From Syncephalastrum monosporum B8922 (lineage: Eukaryota > Mucoromycota > Mucoromycetes > Mucorales > Syncephalastraceae), in assembly GCA_000697355.1 (NCBI GenBank), contig JNEN01001244.1, positions 62,001 to 126,000 on the forward strand: a stretch of DNA of 64,000 nucleotides, given 5' to 3'. The notes beneath the pieces are model-generated. The model was not told where the DNA came from, did no database searches, and worked only from the letters and a program-made list of their open reading frames with translations. Position 1 is the first letter of the stretch. Each line of letters begins with the position of its first letter. Below, in pieces: positions 38,149 through 50,634 of this stretch. The position numbers and the translations under genes are program-made.

Positions 38149-39804
38149 ATGGCACGCAGTGGGAATAACCCAGCGGCGACCGGGTTCCGTGATGTCGCCG
38201 GGCATCTTACCGAGCTCTGCCTCCTTCCCTACAGAGTGGACCGACTGACGATAAGTTTCGCTCCAGCGGAAGCAGCGCGTCCCAGACGAAGCACACCGAC
38301 ACACACATGCACACACACATGGTCTATAGCAGGCATCTGAAGAACAATGGCATCCAAACGTCTACCGCATTTTCTTCAAAAGATAAGTACCTCTTTGTTT
38401 GTTAGATGTATCTAACAATATCACACAGGTTGCCATCTGTTTGGGGTGGAGGATGGCATCCCAGTCATCGGCCTTTTGGTCACAGTATATGACGCGATCC
38501 ATCCTACCTAACCTTTCTTTAGGACACCTGTTGCCATTGTTCTTTCTTCCCATCATGCATGACACGCACTTTGAGCCAGCTCATATTCATGACGGCCTTG
38601 CGATCGATACAGCATGCTTTCAGATGCCAACCGTTTTCCGTATACCTGACTCGAAAAGAGAGTCGGAAGAGACCAACCTCCTGTGAACAAGTGCTGTGAA
38701 AGGTATGCCAAAGATGACCATACCCTATCCCCACTCATCTGTGCCGTTGCTAATATCCATCTTGGCTTCTAAAAGTGTCAAAGTGCAACCGTCTGGCGAC
38801 GTCGCGTAAGCCTTTTGCTTTGGCAGCCAAAGAAACTAGGATGAAGGATAAAAGGTCGACTCTGCGGGGCAGGGGGAAGAGCCCGGTAGGATGCTTCGTG
38901 ACCTCACGGAACCTGGAAGCTTCTGGGGAGCTACCACTGCGTGCTGGGATGGGAGGGCCACATGGGAAAGGTAAGGAATGTCAAGAAGTTTAATTTCTGT
39001 ATTCTAATTTGTCTGTGCTGTGCGTTCATAGGACTTGTCTCTTTGGGCAAGGTAAGCATGCAGGTGTCTTCAAAAGTATATCAGTCACTCATTATGACCC
39101 TGTCCTTGTTATATTACCTGAACAGCTATTCACAAGGGCTGGCATTATCACAAGCAATACCTTCGGCAAAATCCGGTGGTGGTCTGCTAGACCTTTTTGG
39201 GAGCACAACAGGCGACGACAGAACCATACTTGAGGCGTCGAGGACCATCGAGAACATAATGCATTCCCAACGCCACTATCGACAGACGATTTGCTTGAAA
39301 AGTTACTGTTGACTTGACAGCGTATTGGGTGTCTCCTTTGAACACGCCATGTCCCGGACACCAGGCGGCAACACTACGCACCGCTACTTACGACTCAGAA
39401 ACTCAACCTCCGTTTGGTCTTCATCTGCAAGATACAGGCGCAGTTCATTGGCACAAAGGTATGTCGACTTGCAATTAGAAAATCACTGCATCGATTATTG
39501 ACTTCCTTTGCTGTCAGGATATCCAGCCATAACATGCGACACATCATTCGCGAGTCTTCCGCCCATTTGAAGCAACAATGTAAAAACAAACAAAAAAAAA
39601 AGGGGGGGGGGGAAGGGAAGAAAGAAGAAAAAGAAGAAAAAGAAGAAAGAAAAACCGAACGCAACGGCGCGCTTTTGACTGCTCGTACTATACGAAAGGT
39701 AAGTTACTACTATTTACTGCGTGGTTTATTGACTTTCTTTTTCTTTTAGCGGAGCATCATACACTATCATCTCGGCAGCACCACGCGGCACACGACTGTT
39801 ATTA

Positions 39805-39806
<2 letters not shown>

Positions 39807-39869
<63 letters not shown>

Positions 39870-39916
39870 CACACACACACACACACGCACACACACACAC
39901 ACACGCACAGACACGC
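39807..39916 (+). repeat. (CA)n microsatellite, about 110 bp
   Basis: This is an almost pure CA tract with a few CG interruptions (CACACGCACAC), the longest dinucleotide repeat in the window. The polycysteine/valine frame on the opposite strand is an artefact of it. Confidence 0.95.
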
Positions 39917-40842
39917 ACAAAAGCTCTTCTGTCTGGTTCTTATGTGTCCAACATGACGTGCACCACTCCTCGCAAAAGTATGTGCGCTCGACTGGATTCA
40001 AGTCTAGACATCAGAAATTTACTTCTCTTAATTAGAGCATCGTACCCTCTTGAGCACATTACGCGCGCTGCAATTCATCGCAGGCTGGTCTCGAACAAGG
40101 AACAACGAATAGGGACAAAGCCATCTAGTTCTCTCACGTCCTGCCTATTCCTCAACGGTCTATGATGGATGATCGCTTATGCTTTACGCAAAGGTATTGT
40201 GTGGAATCGTTTTATCCAGTTATTGCACTAGGCACTTACATTATATCACAGTATCTAGTGTCCTCTTCGGAATTCTACGTCATATCGGCGACAGTCGCAT
40301 CGATCCCTGTTCGGGTGGACTAGACGCTCGTTTCTGAGGCCGACCTCTTCTTTGGACATATCAGCGGGTGATACGCATATTTGTCAATCTTCCTGTGCAT
40401 GTTTTCGCCCGTCGCATTGCCTTGCCTTGCCTCATTGTCGTTATGCGCCATGTGCTCGTCGCCATGCACAGAAAAAAGGTGTTTGCTCCTGTTTCCTAAG
40501 ACACTGTATGCGTATATGCGTACTGTGTTTTGCCCGTCCCATCGTTTTGGGTGACCGTGCAGTATTTTTAATCGAGTGCGTGTGCTGCACATACACGGTT
40601 CCTTTTCCTCTCCAGCTGACAGCAGCCGATGGGACGCCACTCTCTATGCACAACACGGCTCATCAAGTCTTACTGCGCATGCTACGATTAGACCAGGCAG
40701 AGAGGGCCCTCATAACGTTCTACAGTCTATTGCATGATGTTTCTGGGATACACCCGACGGCATATTCAGCATCTTGTGTCTACAGCGGCGACAGAGACAG
40801 CAAAACGAACACCTTTGGCGCACCCGCTTTTCTATGTACAGA

Positions 40843-40885
40843 ACATACAGTACTGTTACAGTACTACAGTACTACAGTACATACA
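40843..40885 (+). repeat. ACAGTACT-type short tandem/palindromic repeat
   Basis: TACAGTAC occurs about five times in roughly 40 bp (ACAGTACTGTTACAGTAC, then ACTACAGTACTACAGTAC). The unit is itself partly palindromic, so the segment can form hairpins. No function is assigned. Confidence 0.7.
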
Positions 40886-42167
40886 GTGGAATGGAGACCT
40901 CTTGGATCCTTTTGGACCGATTCCGCCCATGACGAAAATTGGCTCCTTCATTCACTCTTTCATCTATTCATCCTGCCGGTCAGCAAAGGCTCGTCTCACC
41001 TTAGGTCCATGGTTCTCCATGGTTGACAGCCCGGTCCCAGCTTGGTCTTGCTCTCCCTACTGCAGTGTTTCCTTTGCACACGTGCGCCATGCACTCCTAC
41101 ACACACTACCACAGCAGTAGCAGTTTAACGGACGAGCATTAGTTTCATAGACCATTTGCAAACTATACTATTGTATAAACACAATATATTGTATCAATCT
41201 CTTTATCTTTGGGTTCTCGATAATGTTGAACATGTCTGTGCAGAGACGAGATTCCTCTGGCGTCGTGATGGACGTTCTACTTACGTATTGTTTCACAGAA
41301 GAGACGCTCACAAAGAGATCCATAGTGTCGAGGACATTCGGCGCGAGAACCGAAAATCATTGCAGAGATTATAAAGAGCATGACAAGATACAGCAGTGAT
41401 ATTGCTTCAAATGTGGTATGTGGTAAGAAGCGGTAATTCCATACAAAGCTAACGTGTGCCGGTTGATGTTGTGTGTCAAAGTCTTTTAAGTTACAAGGGC
41501 AGTAGATTGGTTGCACGTAATCATACTGTATATCACATGACTGTGGCTGATGGAGCACATAGCGTTGACAGTCAGGCTTTGGGGAAAAGCAGGTTTAGAA
41601 CCTGAATCCTTTTTGCAGCACTGGCCTGTAGCACAACAATGCATCCTGCTTCCCGGCCTTGTACCTTGATCTCGTCTCGCTTCTGACTCCGCAGATGGGC
41701 AACAAGCCATGTCTTCTTGGCTTCTCTGGATGCCAAAGCACAGAACCTGCATAAGCTGAAAATGAAGAAAACGAGGTCGTAAATGTTATGCTGACACGGC
41801 CCGAGTGTTGGGATGTGACACCTGACAGTATTCTGCTTGCCTGTATGTCTTCATACAATGTTGCTTACCGTATCAGAGGGTTATACTCACTTTCGGAAAC
41901 CACAACTTATTGCTGCAACGTGTTAAGAGACGTCATTCTCTGATATTAACAATATGTATCGTGTTGTTATCAGAAAGGGTCATCCGAGTTCGTGCTGTGT
42001 CAGACGCCATAAAACCACAGATTGACCAGCTACATACAGATTTGCCTTTACGCTGAGCCAGGGTGTTATGTAACATATGAATCACTCTTTTTTATTTTGC
42101 TGCCCGTATTACCGTTAAAAAAATGCAAATGAAGGGGGAAAAAAGGTCAAGCTTATATTTCACATGT

Positions 42168-45100
42168 CTAAGCAGTCTGGGATGCTAACACCAGCAAAGT
42201 GTCTACTTCTTTCTGCAAGTCAAGCATATCAAACTTTTTGGACGCGTCCACGACACACTTGGCGCATGACTTGGCGGTGAGAAGGTAATGCTGCCGCTGA
42301 TCCAGTGGAATAGGTGCACTACAAATTGGAAAAGAGACAAGTATCAGCATCTCTTGCACTATCACATCTCACTATGTGTTAAGATTTACTTTGTTCTTGC
42401 CAGCTGCACCAGCCGGTACGCCGCCTCATCGTAGCGTTCATGGTATCGCAGAAATTCGATCAGAAGCTCGTATCGTTCGAGAGAAAAGGGCGCTCGCGCC
42501 AAAAATTCTTCGAGGTGGGGTGGGTCGAGCTTGATGAGCTCAGCCGACAGGTGATCGTCAGTGAACTTCTCAAAGACGTAGTAGTTAAACGCCAGATCGT
42601 CTGTGCTGAATGCTTTCTGGAATGCTTGTGCCTTTTGTGATTCGGTCGCTACAGTTAAAAAAAAGTGAGCAAACAAGGTAAAGACTTGGTCTGATCATGA
42701 CGTACATCGTGAGGCTTCCATGTTGGGCACGATCGCATGCTTGAGGAGCTGATATATACAGTCATAAAAGGGTTGCTTGGCTTTGAACAACGGCGCCACG
42801 CTGTCGTCTCCCGTGATCATGGCATTCGTGGCGTTTTTGGGGTCGCGCGCGCGTGCACAGAGGAGGGCAAGTTCGACGGCCTGGGGCAAACAGCCTTGGC
42901 CGACGTAATCATGTGCGATCTGCTCCATCTTTTCGTGGGGTATCTGGCCCGCCGCGCGCTTTAAGAGACGGAAAGACTCGTGGAGCGCCTCGCTCCCGGC
43001 CGGCGCGGCCTTGATGTGCTGCATCGCATAGTGGATAAACACGGTCGAGGCGCTGCAGAACGTGCCGCACCGTCGCTCCAGGACGTCGACGACCGTGTGA
43101 ATGTCCTTGTAACGCGCGAGATGATCGTCGATCAGGATTACGGCCAGCTCGTTCGAGAGCGATCGGCCTTCGTTCGAGGTCAGGAACGTCTTGAATGTGA
43201 AGGATTTCAGACGGGCTTGCATCTCAGGCCGCAGTCTGTCGATACATAACAGGATGAGCTTGTGTTGGAAGCTCTCGGTTATTATGATAATACCTGATCA
43301 TGATCTTGGCAATGTCGCTGTCCAGCAGGTATACCATGAAGGAAATCGCCTCTGCAACCCATAAAGCGAGATCGTATATTTCGAGCAACGACGCCTCTTC
43401 AGCATTCCGTGGTTTCTCATGAGGATGTGTGTCGGCATTCCTATAGAGAGCTTGTTAACCCCATTATTTTTAAGAACTTCCCTTAGATCACTTACAAGTC
43501 CATGAATGCCTGCAGTTTGCGCAGCACCTGCTGGATGCCAATCATTCTATGTCGCGGTACAGTGCTGCTGTAGGTAGGCCCGGCTGCGCCCGGTGCTTCC
43601 TTGAGGATCTTTTGTGTCCAGAGCGGCTCAATAAGGCGGTATACAAAGAGAGCCAGACCATCGTGTCGGCTTGTGAAGGCTGGGTTGACGGTCGAGGGCT
43701 GCTTGCCAAAGAACTTCAGGAATTCCGTCGCAGCTTCAATCGCGATGGCGGGCACAGGCGGGTTCGCTTGCACTGAAGATAGACACAGAGATCAGACGGA
43801 CGAGAACAATGAATTTTTGTTTTTGTGGTAGACTTACGTTCGACACTGGATAATATTTGATCGGTGCTACAAATGATGCTAAAGCAGAGCGCACAGGCGT
43901 TGGATGGCCCAAACAAGCGGAAGAAGCCGTCAAACTGCGCGTTGCGCTGGAAGTTGTCGCTATAGTTCATAAGCAGCTTCTGCAGCATGTCCACCGGCCG
44001 CTGTTTGACCAAGACAGACATGCCGTAGGTGGTGAAGACCAAGAAATGACGAGCCGGATCGGACAGCTGCGCGCCCAGGTCGTTGAGAGAAAACGGGCTG
44101 GGCAGCTCCTGGATGGCAATCACCTTGCCCTGCAGGTCCACCCGGTTGCTGAGCTCAACGAATCCGCCCTGGTTGCCCTAGAAACATGTGTGAATGCCTT
44201 TCATATGTACTTTGACATGACTCCAGACTTACACTGGCGAGCATGCGGCCAGTATTGGGGCAGGCCGAGATCAAGGTCTGGCGGTTGTTTTGTTCGTGGG
44301 TCAAAAGATAGAGTGCTCCACTATAAAAGGAATGGGCGTATTCTTGCTGTTGGTTGTCGGAAGGTTGTGGGGGCGGGCTCCGGAGGTGGACGACCTCAAG
44401 TCCGTTAGGTGGTTGTCCAGGCGTCGGGTGGGTGCCCAGCTTGTAAGGCGATAGATAGATGCGTACGCCGGTGGAGGTGACGGCGATAAGCCGGTAGTGT
44501 TTGGATTCTTCAAGTGTAGTGGGGTAAATGGCCGTGATCTTGAGAGGCTTTTGAGAGAGCCATTCCGAAGTGGGATGCATCTGTCGCGCTGTTTCGTGTA
44601 TCTTCGTGTTTCGCGTCACGATTTTGTAGGTGATATCGTCCGTGCCAAGATCCACGACCTAACAGAAGAATGAGTTCGCTGATTCCTCCCACATGGGCGT
44701 GCTGTACTTGCCTGGATCGACGAATCCTCGAAGAGTTGATACATGACGGTGCCAGTATGATCCAATGCGATGTCGGTGCACAGTTCTACTTTTCGTTTGA
44801 GCACGGACGTTTCCTTTTATAATGTGGACCCCATAATTACCTGACCGCATGCCAAATACTTGAACGATGGGTATGTAACTCGACCCAGTTGGACGCAGCT
44901 TCTTCGAGCATCGGCTGGTGAACCAGCCCTCTTCTCTCTAAAAGGCAAAATGTAAATACACATGTACATGCTCGCCCAACCAAGTAGTTCGCATAGATTA
45001 CCCTGTAATCGATTTCCCAGACATGGCCATCCTCGCTTCGACCAAAGACACGGCCGTTCTTCGACCCGACGATGGAAATGAGAGGGGCACCGGAGGCAGG

Positions 45101-45828
45101 CGTGCAGATACCGGTATTGAAGAACTGCCAAGTCAAGGTCTTGTTCGGTTCCGACTTGACAGCGACGGCAACAACATTGATCATTTGCGTCGTCGCAATC
45201 ACCATGACATGAGTGATATCGGGCGTGAAGATGCCCGTCTTGGGCTTGACAAACGCGACTGCAGTGATGGGCGCCGTGTCTTCGTAAGTCTCGACTTCCT
45301 TTCTGTATCATACTCTTTGAATGAGCAACGTAACACGATCTCCCCATTCCATACTTGCCTGTCAATGTAGTCCCACAGGTAAAGACGGTTCTCGACCGCA
45401 AAGTAGGCCCGGTTGATTTCTGGTAAAACACCCGCGGTGCCCTTCGTTTTCCCTAATCGACGAAGCACGTATGAATTTCTTTGTGATGCCCGTTGTCTTT
45501 GTTCTCTCTTTTTTTTTTTTCTTAGTTACAGTTGACAATCTGGTCGAGTGCGAATTGAGGCATGGTAAACGTGTACTTTTGCAGGACAGGCAGAACTGCC
45601 TCTTGCTGAGCGATCTCGTAAAATCCAGACACGGAAACTGAAGGCGTACATGCATGAGTATGCGCAGGCATAAGTCACTCTTTTGCAGCAGAAGTAGATA
45701 GATTGTATACCATTGAAAGAAGCGCCGATGTCGAGAGTGCGTTCGTAAGCAGTGGCGCAGGATTCCAAGGTATGAGAAGCCTTGTCAGCTGCAATGACGA
45801 CTGCTTCAGGACTTCGTTGGTTGACCAT
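42168..45828 (-). CDS. Nucleoporin Nup155/Nup170 family, C-terminally short
   Basis: This is an inner-ring scaffold nucleoporin. Thirteen exons (transcription order): 45711-45828, 45530-45637, 45359-45452, 45002-45302, 44841-44937, 44712-44788, 44233-44658, 43838-44177, 43496-43772, 43294-43440, 42706-43235, 42390-42648, 42168-42318. They give 974 aa. The N-terminal beta-propeller is clear: AYFAVENRLYLWDYID, VAFVKPKTGIFTPDITHVMV, GCxNGRVF-like SKNGRVFGRSEDGHVWEIDY, EEGWFTSRCSKKLRP. The alpha-solenoid continues through TDDLAFNYYVFEKF and DEAAYRLVQLARTK to KKFDMLDLQKEVDTLLVL. There the frame stops (TAG 42168-42170). Human Nup155 (about 1,390 aa) continues for roughly 250 residues past this point, so the last solenoid segment is missing. 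Introns 3 and 6 are GC-AG. An AATAAA occurs shortly downstream, so the end appears genuine. Confidence 0.9.
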
Positions 45829-46127
45829 GGAGGTTCGTCACTTTTTTTGTAGAGATCTGCTCAAAGGGAAGAAGGAAAAAGGAACGCGCCCAAGCTGGAA
45901 TCAAAGTCACGAGAATCTTTGAGCGTCCAATTTCAGATACAATAATAATGCAACGCCGCTCGCCTCTGATCAGAAATAGGACTATTTTGCTTTCACTTTC
46001 AAGCTAAATGTATATTTCGCATTTTGTATATAGCATCAGGGCGACTATGACTATGTATAGAGGGAAGGATGGAAGTAGTGGAAATAGTGTAGGATGTGCG
46101 AGAGTAATTATCTATATATAAAAGCAC

Positions 46128-49100
46128 TTATGAAGAGGCAGTGTTCAGAATCTCTGACTGCTCTTGCTCTTCTTGCTGCTTCCGGAGGCGCAACTTTCGA
46201 CGGTGGCGGATGCGCTTAGTCCACTTGTAGATCTCGCTGATAGCCATGTAGACCAGGCTAGACGCGATGACCATGCCCCACTCCCAGGTAATGCCTTCGT
46301 GCTTGAACACCTGCGTGTTGAGGACAGGCACGTAAAGAACGATAATGCAAAGAACCATGCAGCCTGCAAACGACATGAGGAGGTACTTGTTCTGCTTGCG
46401 GCTCGTCCATGCTTTGTAGGTCCACATGGGGTTCATCAGATCACGGCACGTAAAACCGTGCAAGAGAACCATGAGAGTCAGGGCCGTAAACACAGCACCA
46501 CGCGCACGGAACACGAGCTGACACTCTTCGCTATACTCCTTGTTGCAGTCGTTACCCAGCGACGCGTTGCCATCACCGTAGCCATATATGACAACGATAA
46601 AATTGAGCAAGCAGAGGATACCGATGGTGACACCATAAAAGAACAAGTCCACAAGGGTGGAGCGACAAAAGAGGCCTTCGTTGGTGGGACGGGGTGGCAC
46701 GAGCATCTGGTCTGGATGGACAGGCTCCAGACCCAAGCTCATGGCGGGTGGGGAGCTGGTCAGGATATTGTTGAACAAAATTTGGATGGGCGTCATGGGG
46801 AAGACAGACGCACCACGTGCATCCTTGAAACCCAAGCCCAGGATGAGCGGCGTCACTTCAGCCACGTTGCCTGACACCATGTGGACCACGAAACGCGAGA
46901 TGTTGGCAAATACACGGCGGCCTTCCTCGACAGCCTTGACAATAGTTGCAAAGTTGTCATCGACAAGAACAATGTCGGCCGCTTGCTTGGCGACGTCCGA
47001 ACCGTTCTGACCCATGGCGATACCAATATCGGCTTCCTTGAGCGAGGGCGAGTCGTTGACACCGTCACCCGTCATGCCTGCAATGCGCTTGCGTCGGTGG
47101 AGGGCCTCGATCATCTTGACCTTGGTGTCCGGGCTGCAGCGAGCAATTACGAGCGGGAGTTGGGGCAGGGCATCGATCTCTTCCTCGGTCAGCTTGTCAA
47201 AGTGGGTCGCCGTCATGACAAGCTCGACCTTGCGGTCCTTCGGATCGTCCTCCAAGCCATAGTTCTCCGGGAGGATGCACACCTCGCGCGCAATGGCGGT
47301 CGCGGTCGCGGCATGGTCACCCGTGAGCATGTGAACAGTGATACCTGCGCGGTGGCACTCAAGCACGGCGTCGCGGGACTCGACACGCGGCGGATCATAG
47401 ATGCCCACCAAACCGAGAAAAGTCATATCCTTTTCAATATCTTCGCGCTTGAATGTATCAGGTCCAATCTTCTGGCCGTCGTCGTCAGCGATCTTGCGCA
47501 TCGCGAGCGAAAGAACACGCAAGCCGCCCTTGGCAAGGTCCTCGACTTTGGGCAGCACCAAGTCGTTCAGGCTCTCTTGATCGATATTTCCAGCCTCGGA
47601 TTGGCGCTCGATGGCTGTGCAGGTACTGAGGATGCGCTCTGTTGCGCCCTTGATGAAAGCATAGTAGGTTCCATCCGGGGAGCGGCAGAGGATACTCATG
47701 CGCTTGATGGACGAGTCAAAGGGGTATTCAGCCACGAGGGTCCAGTTCTTGTCTTGTTCTGATTTGGTCAGCGACGGCTTGCCCATCTTGAGCTTGTGCG
47801 CAAACACCTGGAGCGCCACCTCGGTCGGGTCACCCAGGCCGTGCCACTCATCCGTCTCCTTGTCCTTGCGCACTTCACTCATGTTGCACAGCGCTGCGTT
47901 GAGGAGCAAGTTCCGGAAACCGGGGGAGCAATCCTCCTTGGTGATCGCGCAATCCTCCGACTCGCTCTTGACTTCACCTTCGATGGAGAAACCGAGACCG
48001 GACACGGAAAAGAAACCTTCGTCGGGACGCCAGAGCCGGGTCAACACCATTTTGGACTGGGTGAGCGTGCCGGTCTTGTCCGAGCAGATGTTGGTGACCG
48101 AGCCGAGGAGCTCGAGAGCAGAGATTTTGCGGACCAGCGCATTGGACTTGGCCATCGCGTGCACACCAAAAGCTTGCGTCAACGTCACGACGGCCACGAG
48201 AGCTTCGGGGATAACAGAGATAGCGGTCGAGATGGCATAGAGAACTTGTTCATCGCCGAGGTCAAACTTGGCGACTGAAAACACAATGATAACGGCAGTG
48301 ACGGCGATAGCAAGCAACACAAGAGCCATGCGATCCAGCGAACGCTGCAGCGGCGTCTTGCGGCTGTCGTCGCTGCTCAGCAGACGCAAGGCAATCTTGC
48401 CAATTTCGGTCTGCATGCCCGTCGCAGTAACAATAGCTGCACCACTTTCCGTCAGAATCGAGCCATCACATTTTTCTTTTGTTTGTCTTACCTTTTCCAC
48501 GACCTTTGGTCAATACTGTGCTTGAATAGACCATGTTCACACGGTCACCCAGCGGGATATCAGAACCTTCGAGGATATCATTACTATTCATAGTAAATGT
48601 GAGAAAATCTGCGTAGAATTCTTCTTTTTTTGTCCGCCCACTTACACTTTGTTGACCGGCACGGATTCACCCGTCAAAAGGGCTTCATCCACGTCCATAT
48701 TGAAAGACCTATTGCATTGGAGTCAGCATATCACAAGCAGAAATCGATCTCTCCCACAAATGAAGAGAGACACTTACTCGATAACACGGCAGTCTGCGCC
48801 CACCACGTCGCCTGCTTTGAGAACAATCACGTCACCTGGCACGAGCTCGCGAGTGCCAATCGTAATCTGCTGGCCATTGCGAACGACTTGGCTCGTCGGC
48901 GAGGCCATCTGACGGAGCGAATCCATGGTTTTTTCTGCCTTGAATTCCTGGGCGAAACCGACACCGGCGTTCAAGAACATGATGGCGCAAATGACACCGC
49001 CTTCGATCCAGTCTTTAAAAGCGAAGGAAACCACCTGCAGGACATCATAAATAAACTGATCTGTGATATTCTTTCTTTTTTGATATGCTTACCATGGCAA

Positions 49101-49560
49101 TCAGGAGGATAAGCACCATAATATTGAGGAATTGCTTGAGTAAGAGCTTGAACGGGTTCACACCACCTTCACCCTCCATCTCATTGTAGCCCGACTCGGC
49201 ATGCCGGGGCTCAACCTCCTTCTCGGTCAGGCCGTCCTCGAGATCAGACTTCATCAGTTTTGCCACGGTCGGAAGGTCCATGGTATGATAGGGTGGACCC
49301 TCGACGCGTTCTTCTTCTTTCCGGCGATTCCGTCGCTTGACAAGGCTCATCTTTTTCATCAAGACACTCCGGACCGATTTGGTATCAAACGAGCCGCTGC
49401 TCTGGCCGGTAGAGGAGCGGGTGAGTGCGCGTTGCGTTACTTTTTCATGGTTGACTTGGTTATTAGGGTGGTCGGACTGGTCGGCAAATGTGATCGTCGT
49501 ATTCTGGGGCTGCTCTTGCTGAGGGTGTGGAATCTTTTCTTGTGATGTATCCGCACTCAT
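46128..49560 (-). CDS. P-type Na+/K+-efflux ATPase, ENA (type IID) family
   Basis: ENA pumps export Na+ (or K+) from the fungal cell at high salt or alkaline pH. Exons (transcription order): 49093-49560, 48778-49034, 48646-48708, 48492-48583, 46128-48436, giving 1,062 aa. P-ATPase landmarks are in order: actuator LLTGESVPVNK, membrane SVIPEALVAVVTLTQA, phosphorylation site CSDKTGTLTQ (Asp near residue 410), nucleotide-site KGATERILSTC, TGDHAATATAIA, and the hinge MTGDGVNDSPSLKEADIGIA. The continuation MGQNGSDVAKQAADIVLVDDNF, the VHAMAKSNALVRK segment and the lack of type IIA calcium-site features favour ENA over SERCA/PMR1. The N-terminal 90 residues are hydrophilic and basic. The intron 4 acceptor (CAG at 48437-48439) was chosen to restore KGKAIVTATGM. 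Neighbouring genes are unrelated. Confidence 0.88.
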
Positions 49561-50634
49561 CAAAAAATGGATGCATATAGCTATATATGAAAACGAAAAA
49601 CCTGGAAAGCCATGCGCTGCTTTTATACTTGTGTGTTCTCCCAGAAAATTTGGTTTCAGAAACAGAGGAAACAAAGGCTCTGAAACCCTCTCACACGCAT
49701 GACGACATTGGCAAAAGCGTAGTAAAGATCAATGCTGGTAACGCTTCTGATTGGCTCACGTTTTTTTGGCTTGCTGCCTTGACCTTTCCATAAACGGAAA
49801 TCTTTCCTTCGTTTCCATTCGAAAAAAATGTGGAAGGCACTTGCAACCTGTATGTCCTGTAGTTCACATATACACATGTACAAACACATTACTTGTACTT
49901 CGATAAGGCTATTTTGTCATCGGAAAATCGGAAATAGGCATAATGCGTTTAGAATGATTCCTTCTATCCTACAATCGTGAATGGTGATCCTTGCGGTGGT
50001 AGGCATGGCCGCACGGATCACATCTTTGACCCAAAGCGAAAGTGGCGTTCTTGGTTGTATATGGATACATCCAGGAGAAGAATAAGTAATATGGACCCCC
50101 CAAAAAAACACTTCTTGTGCCCCCAAAATGGGGATGGATTTTTCTCTGGCATTATCGGAGAAATTCCGATTGTGCGGCAAAATGGCAAAGCAACGTGTTG
50201 CCCTTTGCGCCATTGTTATTGGGTCTTGCCTTTCAGTTGCGCGTGCGGAATAAGTCTGGAACGTGAGTAATGCATATTATCTTTCGCTCAGCTCTTTATC
50301 AATCGTAAGTCGGAATGAGCGACAAACTTGCCTGACACATCATCACACAAGAATGAGGCACACGGAAGAACCATGATGCGTGATGATTGCTCTTGTGCCA
50401 CTTTTGAAACCTTTTGTTCGTATACTACAAGTAAAGAAATATTAAAACATATGTGAATGCACTAGGAGTTGTGATATTAGCAGCAGGACAGCGGTCGTAG
50501 TAGTGGCAGATCAAGCCAACATGGGCTACCTCTTTGATTTTATTTGTTGTACATTCGTTTCATATACCTATATCTAAGATTGTCGGAAAGAGTACAATTG
50601 TCATGCCGCTGAGCAAAGATAAGGTTCAGACACA
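49561..50634. other. Intergenic region
   Basis: It contains the ENA-type gene promoter (CTATATATG near 49580 and an inverted CCAAT, ATTGG, at 49750) and the 3' flank of the CDP-DAG synthase gene. No gene is seen; frames up to 98 aa lack features. Confidence 0.6.

Larger units (their letters stand above)
38149..42167. other. 4-kb region with splice-like signals but no assignable protein
   Basis: Several canonical plus-strand intron-like stretches occur. Examples are GTAAGGAATG (38971) to TTCATAG (39031), GTAAGCATG (39052) to TGAACAG (39125), and GTAAGTTACT (39700) to TTTTAG (39750). The flanking candidate exons give short peptides without known motifs (for example at 39126-39312, 40611-41026 and 40734-41120). 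A multi-exon gene of unknown family, a decayed gene or a long non-coding RNA could lie here; I cannot choose. No RNA gene was identified. Confidence 0.4.

Noticed and set aside
39726..40001. Cys-Val repeat peptide on the minus strand
   Set aside because: It is a translation of the CA microsatellite.
39985..40050. Possible tRNA on the minus strand (GACTTGAATCC-like B box)
   Set aside because: Only about 53 nt separate the would-be acceptor strands and no anticodon arm forms.
44817..44841. Short 27-nt intron in Nup155 ending at TATAAAAG
   Set aside because: It is too short and breaks frame; the next acceptor (AAAAG at 44789-44793) gives a 52-nt intron and restores the VELCTDIALD reading.
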